A DNA stretch of 64,000 nucleotides from Albimonas sp963977235. GTDB lineage: Bacteria > Pseudomonadota > Alphaproteobacteria > Rhodobacterales > Rhodobacteraceae. The notes under the pieces are model-generated. The model searched no databases and had not been told where the DNA came from. It was given only the letters and a program-made list of their open reading frames with translations. The position numbers and the translations under genes are program-made. Positions 36,401 to 45,733 of this stretch are shown here, in pieces (position 1 is the first letter of the stretch; the number at the start of each line of letters is the position of its first letter). The stretch lies in assembly GCF_963977235.1 (NCBI RefSeq), contig NZ_CAXBOD010000002.1:1-64000 (forward strand). The letters are read 5' to 3'.

Positions 36401-39400
36401 GCCATCGCCGGCGCCGCGGGCGTGGGCGGCCAGGGCGGCGGCGGCGGGGCGGGGGGCGAGGTCGATCTCACGCTCGGCGACGCCGTCGTCACCACCCACG
36501 GCTACGGCGCGCACGGCATCCTGGTCCATTCCGTGGGCGGGGGCGGCGGCGACGGCGGCGACGGGTCGTCGATGGCCGCGGCCTCGCTGCTGCTCGACAA
36601 GATCAAGGAGGCCATCGGCGGCGTCCTGCCCGACGACGGCGAGGGCGGCGAGGGCGGCGAGGAGGAGGCGGGCGGCGTCAGCATCAACGCCTCGGTCTCG
36701 GTCTCGGTCGGCGGCACGGGCGGCAATGGCGGCAACGGCGGGGCGGTCGACCTCTCCCTGAACGCGGGAACCCGGGTCGAGACTTTCGGCCCCAGCGCCA
36801 ACGCGGTGGCGGGCCAGTCGATCGGCGGGGGCGGCGGCAACGGCGGCATCGCCTCGCCCAGCACCAAGAAGTTCGGCGAGGGCGCGGGCGTGGTGACCTC
36901 GATCGCCGTCGGCGGCAGAGGCGCCACGCTGGGGGCCTTCGGCGGCGCGCTGCGCGCCGAGCTCGCCGCGGACGCGATGCTGCTGACCCATGGCGAGGGC
37001 TCCCGCGGGCTGTTCCTGCAGACCATCGGCGGGGGCGGGGGAACCTCGCAGACCACCTCGGTGTCCTTCACCTCGAAGCTGACCGACGCAATCGTGGCCA
37101 AGCTCGGCGGGCTCAAGGCTCCGCGTCTGAAAGTGGGCGTGGGCATGACCGGGGGCGAGGGCGGCTCGGGCGGCGTGGTTCGCCAGGTCGACGTGGAAGG
37201 CGCCATCGCCACCTTCGGCGCCGACGCCGACGCCGTGCTGGTGCAGACCATCGGCGGCGGCGGCGGGCTCGGCGGCTCCTTCGGCGGCAACGGCGTCGAG
37301 GAGGAGAGCGGCGAGCGCACGCCGCTGGAATTCGGCCTCGAGCTGCAGGAGATCAAGGAGCAGATCGCCCGGCCCTGGGCGCTGAACGTCAATGTCGGAG
37401 GAACCGGCGGGACCGGCGGTCCGGGCGGCAACTTCGCCGTCGCCTCCACCGAGACCGACGACCTGAAGATGCCGACCGTCGCCGGTTCGATCCACACCCG
37501 CGGCGATTTCTCCGACGGGGTGGTGCTGCAGTCCATCGGCGGGGGCGGCGGCGCGGGCGGCGCGGCGGTTCCCCACGATTCCATCGGCGTTCTCGACCTG
37601 TCGATGCGCATCGGCGGAACCGGCGGGACCGGCGGGGTCGGGGGCGCCGTGGGGATCCGGCTGGAGGAGACCGCCAGCCTCGCCACCGACGGGTTCGGCG
37701 CGCATGGCGTGGTGCTGCAGTCCATCGGCGGCGGCGGCGGGATGGGCGGCTCGGGATCGCGGCTGATCGCCAACCTCGGCATCGACGCCGAGCCCGAGCA
37801 GCCGGCGCCCGAGAACGCCGACGGCGTCACCGGCGCGGTCCCGACCAACGAGAACGCGGGCTTCGATCTGCTGGACCCCGGCGAGCTCTACGGGGACGCG
37901 AACAACGCCCTCCCCGCCGCGGTGGTGCGGCTGGGCATCGGCTCGAGCGGGGCCGGGGGCGCCGGCGCCAACGCCGCGCGGGCCGAGGCCAACGGCGTGG
38001 CCGGGAACCGCATCCGCACCCAGGGCTTCAACGCCTTCGGGCTGAGCGTGCAGTCCATCGGCGGCGGCGGCGGCATGGGCGGCATCGGCACGGCGCCGCT
38101 GACCGCGGCCGAGGTCGGGCTCGAGACCCTCGACCCCGACGACCGCCAGGTCTTCGCCGACGACTTCAACGCGCTGTTCCGCGGCGCGCATCTCGACTTC
38201 ATCGCCGGCGGCGACGGGGGGCGGGGCGGCGACGGCGGACCGGCGGTGGCGCAGGGCGTGTTCGACGTCGCCACGCTGGGCCCGCGCAGCCTCGGGCTGC
38301 TGGTGCAGTCGGTGGGCGGCGGCGGCGGGGCCGCGGGCATCGAGGGCGCGCGCCTGCTGCGCCAGGGCTCCGAGGGGACCAACGGCTCGGGCGGGCCGGC
38401 GCGCCTGACGCTCGACGCGGGCAGCGCGGTGTCGACCGCGGGCATCGGCTCGCACGGGGCGATCGTGCAGTCGGTGGCCGGCGGCGGCGGCGCGACCATG
38501 GCCTCGCTCGCCTATGGCTCGGCCGTGCGCCGGTTCGACGCCGACCTGCCGCCGACCGAGGCGCTGGGGCTGGCCTTTGACCTTGCTCTCGGCTCCGGCG
38601 GCGTCGCGGGCACGGGGCGGGCGGGGACTGTCACGCTCGACCTCAACGCGGCGATCTTCACGACCGGCGACTACGCCTACGGCGCCATCGCCCAGTCGAT
38701 CGGCGCGGGCGGGGGCGTGGCGTCCCTGACCCCGGCCGAGATCGACCGCACGACCACCACCGCGGTCTCCTCGGGCAGTGTCACGCTGGGCACTGCCACC
38801 GGCTGCGCGGACCTCTCGGACTGCTCGGGCGCGGGCCTGATCGCGGCCACCGTCCGCGGCGGCGCGCAGATCACCACCACCGGCGCGGGATCCCGCGGCG
38901 TGGTGGTCCAGACGGTGCAGAGCGGCGGCGGCGTCGCCTCGGGGTTCGAGACGCTGCAGCGCCCCAGCGCGGGCGAGGGCGACGCGGTCTCGCTGTCGCT
39001 GCGGGTCGAGGGCGGGTTCCCGTTCCTGCACACCGACGACGTCTCGACCCTGACCCATTCGGGCGCCGTGACCACGCTGGGCGCGGACGCCGACGGCGTC
39101 GTGTTCCAGATGATCGGCGGCGGCGGCGGCGTGCTCGGCTCGGCCGGCGGCGGGGGCGCGACCCTGGAGGGCCAGGACATCGTGACCACGCGGGCGCCGG
39201 TGGAGGTCGTCGCCGACGCGGCGAGCTACGAGATGACCGTCTCGCTGGGCCACGCGGGCGCGGCCGGCGGGGCGCAGAACAACGATCTGCTGGCGACGCT
39301 GGGCGGCGAGATCACGACCTACGGCGACTTCGCCGAGGCCGCGATCGTGCAGTCGATCAGCGGCGGCGGCGGCGTGGCGGGCCTGTCGCATGACGCGACC

Positions 39401-42400
39401 TCGGCCGCCCAGGCCAATCTCTCGATCCGGGTCGGCGGCGACGGTGTCACCGACGGCGTCAACGCCCTCGCGCAGGACGTGGTCGACAACACATCGGTCA
39501 ACCGGGACCTGGAGGACGACATCCCCGGCGGCGAGCTGACCGCCGCGATCTCGGGCGCGACCTACGCCACCGCGGGCTACGCCGCCAACGGCGTGGTCAT
39601 CCAGCAGATCCAGGGCGGCGGCGGCGTCGCGGCCAGCGGCAGCCGCAGCCTGCGCGCGGTGAAGGAGACGCTGGGCAACGGCGACGAACGGCTCGGCCTG
39701 ACCGTGGGCGGCAACTACGGCGGGACCGACGGCGGCGCCGCCATGACGGTGAGCGTGGGCGAGGGCTCGACCGTCGCCACCTCGGGCGCCGCGTCCCACG
39801 CGGTGCTGGCGCAGAACATCGTGGGCGGCGGCGGCCTCGGCGCCGTCGGCTCCTTCGTGCGGGATTCGAGCGGCGCGCTCGGCGACAACCTGATCGACGT
39901 GGCGGTGGGCGGGTCCAACACCACGGGCGTTTCCAACATCGAGATCTTCGACGCCGGCAAGCCGGACGAGGACGTCACGACGCCCGAGGTCGGCGACCTG
40001 ACCCTGACCTTCGCCAACGCTTCGGTGGTCACCTCCGGCAACCTCTCGACCGGCGTGCTGGCGCAGTCCATCGCCGGCGGCGGCGGCGTGGCCGCGGCCC
40101 CCTCCGCCGGGCTGCGCAGCCTGTCGCTGGGCGCCACCGGCGGCCAGGCCGGCAACGGCGGCCTGGTCGAGTTCACGCTGGGCGGCGACGCGCAGAACCC
40201 GACCTCGGTCGCGACCTATGGCTTCGCCTCCCGCGCCTTCGTGATGCAGTCGATCTCGGGGGGCGGCGGGCTTTTCGCCGGCGCCTCGGCCGGCGAGGAC
40301 TACACGGTCTCGGCCGCCCCGATCCGCCTTGGCGCGACCGGCTACTCCCAGGGGAAGGGGCGGCCGGTGAGCGGGACCTTCGCGGCCGCGGCGGCCACCT
40401 CGGGCGACTTCGCCGACGGCGTGGCGATCCAGTCGATCGGCGGCGGCGGCGGCATCGCCGACATCGCCGCCGCCGGGCGCGCGCCGGCGGGCGTGGACCT
40501 GGCGCTCGGCCAGACCCTGGGGCAGGGGAACGCCGGCGGCGTGCAGGCGACACCGGCCGCGACCGGCCAGGCCACCGGCATCGACACCGCCGGCGTCGGC
40601 GCCTACGGGCTGGTGGTCCAGTCCATCGGCGGGGGCGGCGGCATCGCCAGCCACCAGGCGGCGGCGGCCTCGACGACCCTGACGCTCGGGGCCGCCTCCT
40701 CCACCGGGCCGCAGAACGCCGACCTCGCCGCGATCCGCTTCAACCTCGTCAGCTTGCGGCCTCTGGTCGCCGACAGCATCGACCACGTGATCACGCGCGG
40801 CGACGACGCGCACGCCATCGTCGCCCAGTCGATCGGCGGCGGCGGCGGCATCGCCCGCACCCTGGGCGCGGGGGACGCGGGCGAGGCCGTGCTGACGCTG
40901 GGCGGCAACGCCCAGGGCCAGGAAGCCAGGGGCGGCGCCGCGGTGGTCGAGACCTTCGCCCGCGTGCTCACCGGCGGCGACCGGGCCGTCGGCATCGTCG
41001 CCCAATCGATCGGCGGCGGCGGCGGCATCGCGTCGGCGGGCGACATCGCAGGCGTCAGGAGCGCGTCGCTGGGAGCCAACGCCGAGGGCGACGGCTCGCT
41101 CGACGCAAACGACGTGCTGGTGGAGATCGTCACCGACGGCGCCTGCGCCGCCGACTCCCTGGACAAGTGCAGCGGCACCGTGGGCGAGGGCGCGCATGGC
41201 ATCGTCGCACAGTCCATCGGCGGCGGCGGCGGCATGGCCGGCGACATCTCGCTGGCCGACGGCATCCGGCTGGAGACCTACGACCCCGCCTCCTTCGCCG
41301 ACGTGTTCGGCGGCAGGAACGGGCGCGGCGCCTCGGGCGAGGTCGACGTCGAGATCGGCACGATCCTGACCACGCAGGGCGCCGGCGCCTACGGCGTCAT
41401 CGCCCAGTCCATCGCCGGCGGCGGCGGGCTGGCGGGCTTCGGCCAGGCCGCCTATGCCGGCAGGTCCGGCGGCGGCGACCCCGACCGGAACAAGGCCGGC
41501 AAGGTCTCGGTCGACGTCTACAAGGGCGGGGGGGTCATCGCGTCGGGCGAGAACTCGGCCGGGATCTTCGTCCAGAGCCTGGGCGACGACATCGCCACCC
41601 AGAGCCTCGACATCTACATCGAAGGCACGGTGGCCGGGGGAACCGGCGAGTTCGGCGTGGGCCTGCTGGCCCATGGCGGCAACGCCTCGAACCGGCTGGA
41701 GCTGACCAGGACGGGCGTGCTGACCGCCGCCTCGGGGACCGCGATCCGCTACCAGGGGGCGACGAGCGACGCCGACAGCCGCTTCACGCTGGTCAACGAC
41801 GGCGTCATCGACGGCTCGGTCGAGGCGACCTACGCCAACGGCGAGGCGTATTTCTCGGCCGAGGGCTCGACCCTGTCGCGGGTCGCGGCCCCGACCGCCG
41901 CCGCCGCGTCCGCGGGCCGGCTCAGCGCGCCGGCGGCGCGGCTGATCAACCGGCGCGGGGGCCTTGCCACCGGCGCGCGGGTCTACGAGGCCGACGTGAC
42001 CAACCGCGGCACGATGCAGGTCGGCGAGACGGACGGCTTCAGCCGTCTGGCCATCGCCGGCCACCTCGAGCAGGGCGCGCGGGGCGTGATCCTGGCCGAC
42101 ATCAAGCCGCTCGCGGGGAAGGGCGACGTGCTCGCGGTGGCGGGCGACGCGCGGCTAGACGGCAAGCTCCTGGTCGCGTTCGACGCGCTGACCGGGGGGG
42201 CGGAGCACCGCGTCCTCGAGGTCGAGGGCGAGGTGACCGGCCGCTTCGAGCGCGTGGCCTCGAACCTGTTCACCTTCGCGCAGAGCGTGGACGCCGAGGG
42301 TCTGGTCCTGCGCGCGGACCGGGCGCGGATCGCCGGCCGCGACGGGCTCGGCGAGGCCGAGATCGCCGCCGCCCGCTACCTCGAGCGGCTGTTCGTGGCC

Positions 42401-43426
42401 GGCGACGAAAGCTTCGGGCGGTTCTTCGGCAAGCTCGACGCCGCCGCGGGCGCGGGCGCGCTGGGGCCGGTGCTGACCGGGATGACGCTGGGCGCCTCGC
42501 TCGCCGGCGAGGCCGCGACGTTCGAGCTCGCCCGCGACCGCTTCGACGCGCTGCTGGGCTGCGACGCGCCGGGGTCGCGCACGGTGGGCGACGGGCAGAG
42601 CTGCCTGCGGATGCTGGCCTCGAGCCGCAGCCTCGAGCAGGACGCCGACGGCGGCGCGGCGGGCTACCAGGGCGAGGTCCAAACCACCGGCTTGGCGGCC
42701 GAGCGGCGGATCTCGCCCCAGTGGTCGCTCAGCGGCGCGGTGGGCTATGAGCGCACCAACCTCGGCTCGGGCGTCGGGCGCGGCTCGGTCGACGGCGGGG
42801 CGGGCTTCCTCGGCCTTGCGGCGACGCGGGAGCTGGGGGGCTTCGCGTTCAGCGCCGGGGCGATGCTGGGCTATGCGGAGTTCGACACCGACCGCGTCGC
42901 CGGCCCGTTCTCGCCCGGCGCGGCCAAGGCCGAGCATTCGGCGCTGAGCCTCGGCGGGCGGTTGCGCGCGGCCTGGACGCAGGACTTCGGCGGCGGCTAC
43001 CTGCGCCCGACGCTCGACCTCGACCTGATCCACGTCAGCGCCGAGGGCTACACCGAGACCGGCGCCCGCCGGCAGTCCCTGCGGGTGGCGGGAAGCGAGG
43101 CCACGGCCTTGGTGGTCACGCCCTCGCTCGAGGCCGGGGCGACGCAGGCGCTCGACGAGGGGCTGGGCCTGCGCGCCTGGGCGCGGGTGGGCGCGAGCCT
43201 GTCCTCGCTCGACGCCTACGACGCCACGGCGCGCTTCGCCACGGACCTGACGGGGGTCACCAGCTTTTCGAACGGCGTGGCGACCGCGCAGGCGGTGGGC
43301 CGGATCGGCGCCGGGGTGTCGCTGCTCAACGGCGACACGCTCGACGTCGGCCTGCGCTACGAGGGCGCCTTCGCCGACGGCTACTCGGGCCACACCGGCT
43401 CGATCAACATCGCGGTCCGCTTCTGA
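33458..43426 (+). CDS. Giant glycine-rich autotransporter (type Va secretion) adhesin-like protein
   Basis: A 3322-residue outer-membrane autotransporter. Residues 1-39 form a signal peptide ending AMA-Q. The passenger (about 40-3000) is a predicted repetitive beta-helix rich in Gly, Ala, Asp and Ser, with 30 copies of a Q-S-I-G-G-G-G-G motif spaced about 50-120 residues apart. A C-terminal beta-barrel (about 3060-3322) begins near YQGEVQTTGLAAERRISP and ends INIAVRF with the terminal Phe required for barrel assembly. The ATG at 33458 is preferred to one six codons upstream because GGGGAA lies eight bases before it. Likely roles are adhesion, aggregation or biofilm formation (family inference). 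Few cysteine pairs are present, for example CSPAGC and CADLSDC. Confidence 0.9.
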   Translation: MRSNHPGAGRGAQASSIRNMLLGSCAAPALALAGAPAMAQQYAEYACTPISSGGVSCTIPDTASISGFQELYTGPDGDNDPSPDAPDAAGYALTNNATINQSAGQFAVLGVRSRGGQGSTEPDDAGQSGAGGAVTITNAAGGVVSVGDLSFNAAAGDGLSVGLWDDGGVIYGLYAASIGGNGIDARPQTIGGGDGGKGGGGGVATAVNHGFVEVAPFGSVADGASRVGAVAMMATSASGSGGDRDGTDGEDPQGGGAGDAKDVYATNTGILQVCSPAGCEGRPSGAALSTLAAGIYAESISGHGADPTSSGGNGGLVSVTNSGEIDVVVPVDPGGAAWGIYAASHAGYAAIDSRSITVPGGPGGSSKFVAVDHSGAITLDAGDFDAPVADQIERVCADGSTCLVDETPALANQSAGILAVSLGAWGGAGKLGVAGEDGGDGGDASTNAGSSALQTTTVRLRAGSSVEVTGDNVLGVGVLLQGGGGGRSEANDTSGGDGGDTAAIDITLGAGGAISTEGDGGIGLIARTKGGAGGPASNPSGIVDFSNDAAGQGGDAGDVSLSGSASGAEQFTITTRGDRAIGVALQSLSGSGGGGSEGYSIISTGELDGGRGGAAGRVSFTNSITLDTDGRGAHGMVLQSIAGGGGDLSDQGGLIAVAGSGGAGEPGGAVEFAGYDSHISTAGDASAGLVAQSIGGGGGDVVGSLAGDGNQGASFGVYSVGGQGGDGGMGGAVLAQLNAGASIYTGGRYAYGALLQSVGGGGGNGGDVFALASRLPVVAVGGDGSVAGNGGAVTFRSGNDGGGTQTLSTAGDNAHGLLAQSIGGGGGAGGDARADAFGLGALSAVAMAGGGDSGGAGGTVTVDATNLAIVTTGMQAKGLVAHSIGGGGGAAGSASAVDVSFGLATSVGIGGQGGDGGAGGTVNFSLARTTIATGVADDPDASVNAHGLVAQSIGGGGGVGGSGAALSYAADLPIPEADANIAIAGAAGVGGQGGGGGAGGEVDLTLGDAVVTTHGYGAHGILVHSVGGGGGDGGDGSSMAAASLLLDKIKEAIGGVLPDDGEGGEGGEEEAGGVSINASVSVSVGGTGGNGGNGGAVDLSLNAGTRVETFGPSANAVAGQSIGGGGGNGGIASPSTKKFGEGAGVVTSIAVGGRGATLGAFGGALRAELAADAMLLTHGEGSRGLFLQTIGGGGGTSQTTSVSFTSKLTDAIVAKLGGLKAPRLKVGVGMTGGEGGSGGVVRQVDVEGAIATFGADADAVLVQTIGGGGGLGGSFGGNGVEEESGERTPLEFGLELQEIKEQIARPWALNVNVGGTGGTGGPGGNFAVASTETDDLKMPTVAGSIHTRGDFSDGVVLQSIGGGGGAGGAAVPHDSIGVLDLSMRIGGTGGTGGVGGAVGIRLEETASLATDGFGAHGVVLQSIGGGGGMGGSGSRLIANLGIDAEPEQPAPENADGVTGAVPTNENAGFDLLDPGELYGDANNALPAAVVRLGIGSSGAGGAGANAARAEANGVAGNRIRTQGFNAFGLSVQSIGGGGGMGGIGTAPLTAAEVGLETLDPDDRQVFADDFNALFRGAHLDFIAGGDGGRGGDGGPAVAQGVFDVATLGPRSLGLLVQSVGGGGGAAGIEGARLLRQGSEGTNGSGGPARLTLDAGSAVSTAGIGSHGAIVQSVAGGGGATMASLAYGSAVRRFDADLPPTEALGLAFDLALGSGGVAGTGRAGTVTLDLNAAIFTTGDYAYGAIAQSIGAGGGVASLTPAEIDRTTTTAVSSGSVTLGTATGCADLSDCSGAGLIAATVRGGAQITTTGAGSRGVVVQTVQSGGGVASGFETLQRPSAGEGDAVSLSLRVEGGFPFLHTDDVSTLTHSGAVTTLGADADGVVFQMIGGGGGVLGSAGGGGATLEGQDIVTTRAPVEVVADAASYEMTVSLGHAGAAGGAQNNDLLATLGGEITTYGDFAEAAIVQSISGGGGVAGLSHDATSAAQANLSIRVGGDGVTDGVNALAQDVVDNTSVNRDLEDDIPGGELTAAISGATYATAGYAANGVVIQQIQGGGGVAASGSRSLRAVKETLGNGDERLGLTVGGNYGGTDGGAAMTVSVGEGSTVATSGAASHAVLAQNIVGGGGLGAVGSFVRDSSGALGDNLIDVAVGGSNTTGVSNIEIFDAGKPDEDVTTPEVGDLTLTFANASVVTSGNLSTGVLAQSIAGGGGVAAAPSAGLRSLSLGATGGQAGNGGLVEFTLGGDAQNPTSVATYGFASRAFVMQSISGGGGLFAGASAGEDYTVSAAPIRLGATGYSQGKGRPVSGTFAAAAATSGDFADGVAIQSIGGGGGIADIAAAGRAPAGVDLALGQTLGQGNAGGVQATPAATGQATGIDTAGVGAYGLVVQSIGGGGGIASHQAAAASTTLTLGAASSTGPQNADLAAIRFNLVSLRPLVADSIDHVITRGDDAHAIVAQSIGGGGGIARTLGAGDAGEAVLTLGGNAQGQEARGGAAVVETFARVLTGGDRAVGIVAQSIGGGGGIASAGDIAGVRSASLGANAEGDGSLDANDVLVEIVTDGACAADSLDKCSGTVGEGAHGIVAQSIGGGGGMAGDISLADGIRLETYDPASFADVFGGRNGRGASGEVDVEIGTILTTQGAGAYGVIAQSIAGGGGLAGFGQAAYAGRSGGGDPDRNKAGKVSVDVYKGGGVIASGENSAGIFVQSLGDDIATQSLDIYIEGTVAGGTGEFGVGLLAHGGNASNRLELTRTGVLTAASGTAIRYQGATSDADSRFTLVNDGVIDGSVEATYANGEAYFSAEGSTLSRVAAPTAAAASAGRLSAPAARLINRRGGLATGARVYEADVTNRGTMQVGETDGFSRLAIAGHLEQGARGVILADIKPLAGKGDVLAVAGDARLDGKLLVAFDALTGGAEHRVLEVEGEVTGRFERVASNLFTFAQSVDAEGLVLRADRARIAGRDGLGEAEIAAARYLERLFVAGDESFGRFFGKLDAAAGAGALGPVLTGMTLGASLAGEAATFELARDRFDALLGCDAPGSRTVGDGQSCLRMLASSRSLEQDADGGAAGYQGEVQTTGLAAERRISPQWSLSGAVGYERTNLGSGVGRGSVDGGAGFLGLAATRELGGFAFSAGAMLGYAEFDTDRVAGPFSPGAAKAEHSALSLGGRLRAAWTQDFGGGYLRPTLDLDLIHVSAEGYTETGARRQSLRVAGSEATALVVTPSLEAGATQALDEGLGLRAWARVGASLSSLDAYDATARFATDLTGVTSFSNGVATAQAVGRIGAGVSLLNGDTLDVGLRYEGAFADGYSGHTGSINIAVRF
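35209..41435 (+). repeat. 30-copy QSIGGGGG-type repeat array inside the autotransporter gene
   Basis: Each unit ends with a variant of V/I-x-Q-S-I-G-G-G-G-G preceded by a sequence like G-x-x-A-x-G. Conserved cores are nearly identical at the DNA level (CAGTCSATCGGCGGCGGCGG-like), and intervening segments differ. Middle copies (38700-40300) are more degenerate (QTVQSGGG, QQIQGGGG, QNIVGGGG) than those at both ends. Confidence 0.9.
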
Positions 43427-43429
43427 CCG

Positions 43430-43465
43430 CCGGCCCGCCCCGCCCTCGATGGCGGGGCGGGCCGG
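43430..43465 (+). terminator. Very strong hairpin after the autotransporter gene
   Basis: A perfect 15-bp stem (CCGGCCCGCCCCGCC / GGCGGGGCGGGCCGG) with a 6-base loop starts four bases after the stop codon. It has no U-run, but its stability makes it a convincing end of the transcript. Confidence 0.8.
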
Positions 43466-43763
43466 ATCGCCGACGTCCGTTGGCGAGACTCTCCGCCTGC
43501 CCGCGATGGCGATCTCCCTCGTCGACATGCCGCTCGGCGGCAACGGCACGATCAAGGCCGAGACCGGCGCCATCGCCCGAACCTCTCCGGCGAGCCCCGG
43601 GCGGAGCCTCACGCCGTCGGTCGCGCATGGCCCCGCGTTCCGCGCCGCGACCGTCAATCCAACGGTCGCGACCGCGCGGGCGGCTGGCGGAGACGCCGCC
43701 GTCGGGCGATGATGGCGAACGGGCGCCCGGTCGCGGCCGCCCGCCCGAACAAGGAGTCAGACC
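43466..43763. other. Intergenic region with a 9-bp inverted repeat
   Basis: 298 bases before the acetolactate synthase-like gene. CGCGACCGT (43646-43654) and ACGGTCGCG (43662-43670) form a perfect stem with a 7-base loop about 95 bases upstream of the start. It may be an operator or leader hairpin. An 87-codon frame here is a shadow without family resemblance. Confidence 0.45.
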
Positions 43764-45419
43764 ATGCCCAAGGGCTCGGACCTGTTTGTCGCCGCCCTGG
43801 AGAACGAGGGCGTGGAGCGCGTCTTCGGCGTGCCCGGCGAAGAGAACCTCGATCTGCTGGAGTCGCTGCGGAACTCGACCATCCAACTGGTGCTGACGCG
43901 GCACGAACAGGCCGCCGCGTTCATGGCCGCGACGCACGGGCGGCTTACCGGCAAGCCGGGCGTCTGCCTCGCGACGCTCGGTCCGGGGGCGCTCAATCTC
44001 GCGACCGGCGCGGCCTATGCGCATCTCGGCGCGATGCCGATGATCCTGATCACCGGCCAGAAGCCGGTGATGAGCGCCAAGCAGGCGCGCTTCCAGATCG
44101 TCGACATCGTCGCCTCGATGAAGCCGCTGACCAAGATGACGCGCCAGATCCTGGGCGCCGCCGGCATCCCCGCGACCGTGCGCGACGCCTTCAGGGTGGC
44201 GATGGAGGAACGTCCGGGCCCGGTGCATCTGGAGCTGCCCGAGGACGTCGCGGCCGAGGAGGTCGGGGCCGCCCCGGTCATCCCGCGCCACGCGCTCGAG
44301 CGTCCGGTCGCCGGCGCCGCCGCGCTCGAGCGCGCGGTCGAGACGATCCTTTCCGCCCGCCGGCCGCTGGTGATGATCGGCGCGGCGGGCAACCGGCCTT
44401 CGCTGGTCGAGCCGCTGTCGGCCTTCGTGGCGCGCACCCGGCTGCCGTTCTTCAACACGCAGATGGGCAAGGGCGCGGTCACCGGCGGCTCGAACCTCTA
44501 CATGGGGACCGCCGCGCTTTCGGAGGGCGACTATGTCCATGAGGCCGTCGAGCGCGCCGACCTGATCCTCGCCATCGGCCACGACACCATCGAGAAGCCG
44601 CCCTTCCTGATGAAGAGCGCGGGGGGGCCGAAGGTCATCCATCTCGGCTACCAGTCGGCCACCGTCGAGCAGGTCTACCACCCCGATCTCGAGGTGATCG
44701 GCGACATCGGCGCCTCGGTCGAGGCGCTGGGCGCGCGGCTGGAGGGGCGGCTGTCGCCGGACGACGGCATGTTCGACCTGCGGGGCCGGATTCTCGCCCA
44801 TCTCAACGACCGCGCCGAGGAGGACCGCTTCCCGGTCACCCCGCAGCGCCTGGTCCACGATGTCCGCAAGGTGATGCCCGAGGACGGGATCGTCTGTCTC
44901 GACAACGGCATGTACAAGATCTGGTTCGCGCGCAACTACCGCACCCATGTCGCCAACACGCTGCTGCTCGACAACGCCCTCGCCACGATGGGGGCGGGGC
45001 TGCCCTCGGCGATGATGGCCGCGATGCTGCACCGCGACCGGCGCGTGATGGCGGTCTGCGGCGACGGCGGCTTCATGATGAACTCGCAGGAGATGGAGAC
45101 GGCGGTGCGGCTGGGCCTGAACCTCGTCGTGGTCGTGCTCAACGACGGCGCCTACGGCATGATCCGCTGGAAGCAGGCGGTGGACGGGTTCGAGGATTTC
45201 GGCATGCGCTTCGGCAACCCCGATTTCGTGCGCTATGCCGAGGCCTACGGGGCGAAGGGATCGCGCGTGGGCGCGGTGGAGGATCTCGCGCCGACGCTCG
45301 AGGCGGCCTTCGCCGGCGGCGGGGTCCACCTGGTCGACGTGCCGATCGACTATTCCGAGAACACCCGCGTGCTGGTCGACGAATTGCGCAATCGCTCGCC
45401 CGGCGTCGAATGCGCATGA
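43764..45419 (+). CDS. Acetolactate synthase-like ThDP-dependent enzyme (large subunit type)
   Basis: A 551-residue thiamine-diphosphate enzyme. The catalytic Glu48 is in LTRHEQAAAFMA, the Mg/ThDP motif is GDGGFMMNSQEMETAVRLGLN near residue 435, and the central domain carries FNTQMGKG near 230. The pattern is closest to acetolactate synthase large subunits (two pyruvate to acetolactate plus CO2). There is no small regulatory subunit gene beside it and no ilvC/ilvN context, which fits a catabolic or specialised homologue rather than the main branched-chain biosynthetic enzyme. The AAGGAG ribosome site is strong. Other ThDP carboligases or decarboxylases cannot be excluded. Confidence 0.8.
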   Translation: MPKGSDLFVAALENEGVERVFGVPGEENLDLLESLRNSTIQLVLTRHEQAAAFMAATHGRLTGKPGVCLATLGPGALNLATGAAYAHLGAMPMILITGQKPVMSAKQARFQIVDIVASMKPLTKMTRQILGAAGIPATVRDAFRVAMEERPGPVHLELPEDVAAEEVGAAPVIPRHALERPVAGAAALERAVETILSARRPLVMIGAAGNRPSLVEPLSAFVARTRLPFFNTQMGKGAVTGGSNLYMGTAALSEGDYVHEAVERADLILAIGHDTIEKPPFLMKSAGGPKVIHLGYQSATVEQVYHPDLEVIGDIGASVEALGARLEGRLSPDDGMFDLRGRILAHLNDRAEEDRFPVTPQRLVHDVRKVMPEDGIVCLDNGMYKIWFARNYRTHVANTLLLDNALATMGAGLPSAMMAAMLHRDRRVMAVCGDGGFMMNSQEMETAVRLGLNLVVVVLNDGAYGMIRWKQAVDGFEDFGMRFGNPDFVRYAEAYGAKGSRVGAVEDLAPTLEAAFAGGGVHLVDVPIDYSENTRVLVDELRNRSPGVECA

Positions 45420-45733
45420 CCGGAGCGGCGGCGCGAGGCGACTGACCTCCCCGCGCACCCGGCCGCAGGATCGGCCCCCTCGCCGCAAGGCCCGCGCCGC
45501 CGGCGCCCCCGAAACCGGTCAAGTCAGGGGGCGAGGGCGAGCGCGCGGTCTCGTCGGCGGAAATGACCCGCACCCGGCTGGCGGACCCGCGCCCGTCGGG
45601 AGGCGGAGGAGGGTCAATGGGCGCAGGCAGACCCCGCGACCGGGGCGCCTGTCGGCGCGCCCTCCGCCCCCCGCTGTCGTTTCGAGCCGGCGTCGCGCCG
45701 CCGCGACCCTCCTGAGCGGAACATCGGAGCGCA
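45420..45733. other. Gene-free gap before the GST gene
   Basis: 314 bases, GC-rich, with no reading frame resembling a known protein, no clear promoter and no perfect hairpin longer than 8 bp. It separates the acetolactate synthase-like gene from the GST/dioxygenase pair. Confidence 0.5.

Noticed and set aside
35209..41435. Regularly spaced near-identical short sequences resembling a CRISPR array
   Set aside because: They are in-frame glycine-motif codons of the autotransporter, with spacing of 150-350 bases and no cas genes.
33431..42064. An uninterrupted 2877-codon reading frame antisense to the autotransporter gene
   Set aside because: It arises because the glycine-rich GGC repeats and high GC leave few stop codons on the opposite strand. 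Its translation is Ala/Arg/Gly/Asp/His-rich without folds, signal peptide or family resemblance, whereas the plus-strand frame has a signal peptide, repeats and a barrel.
43449..43712. 87-codon plus-strand frame after the autotransporter
   Set aside because: It begins inside the terminator hairpin and has no recognisable features.
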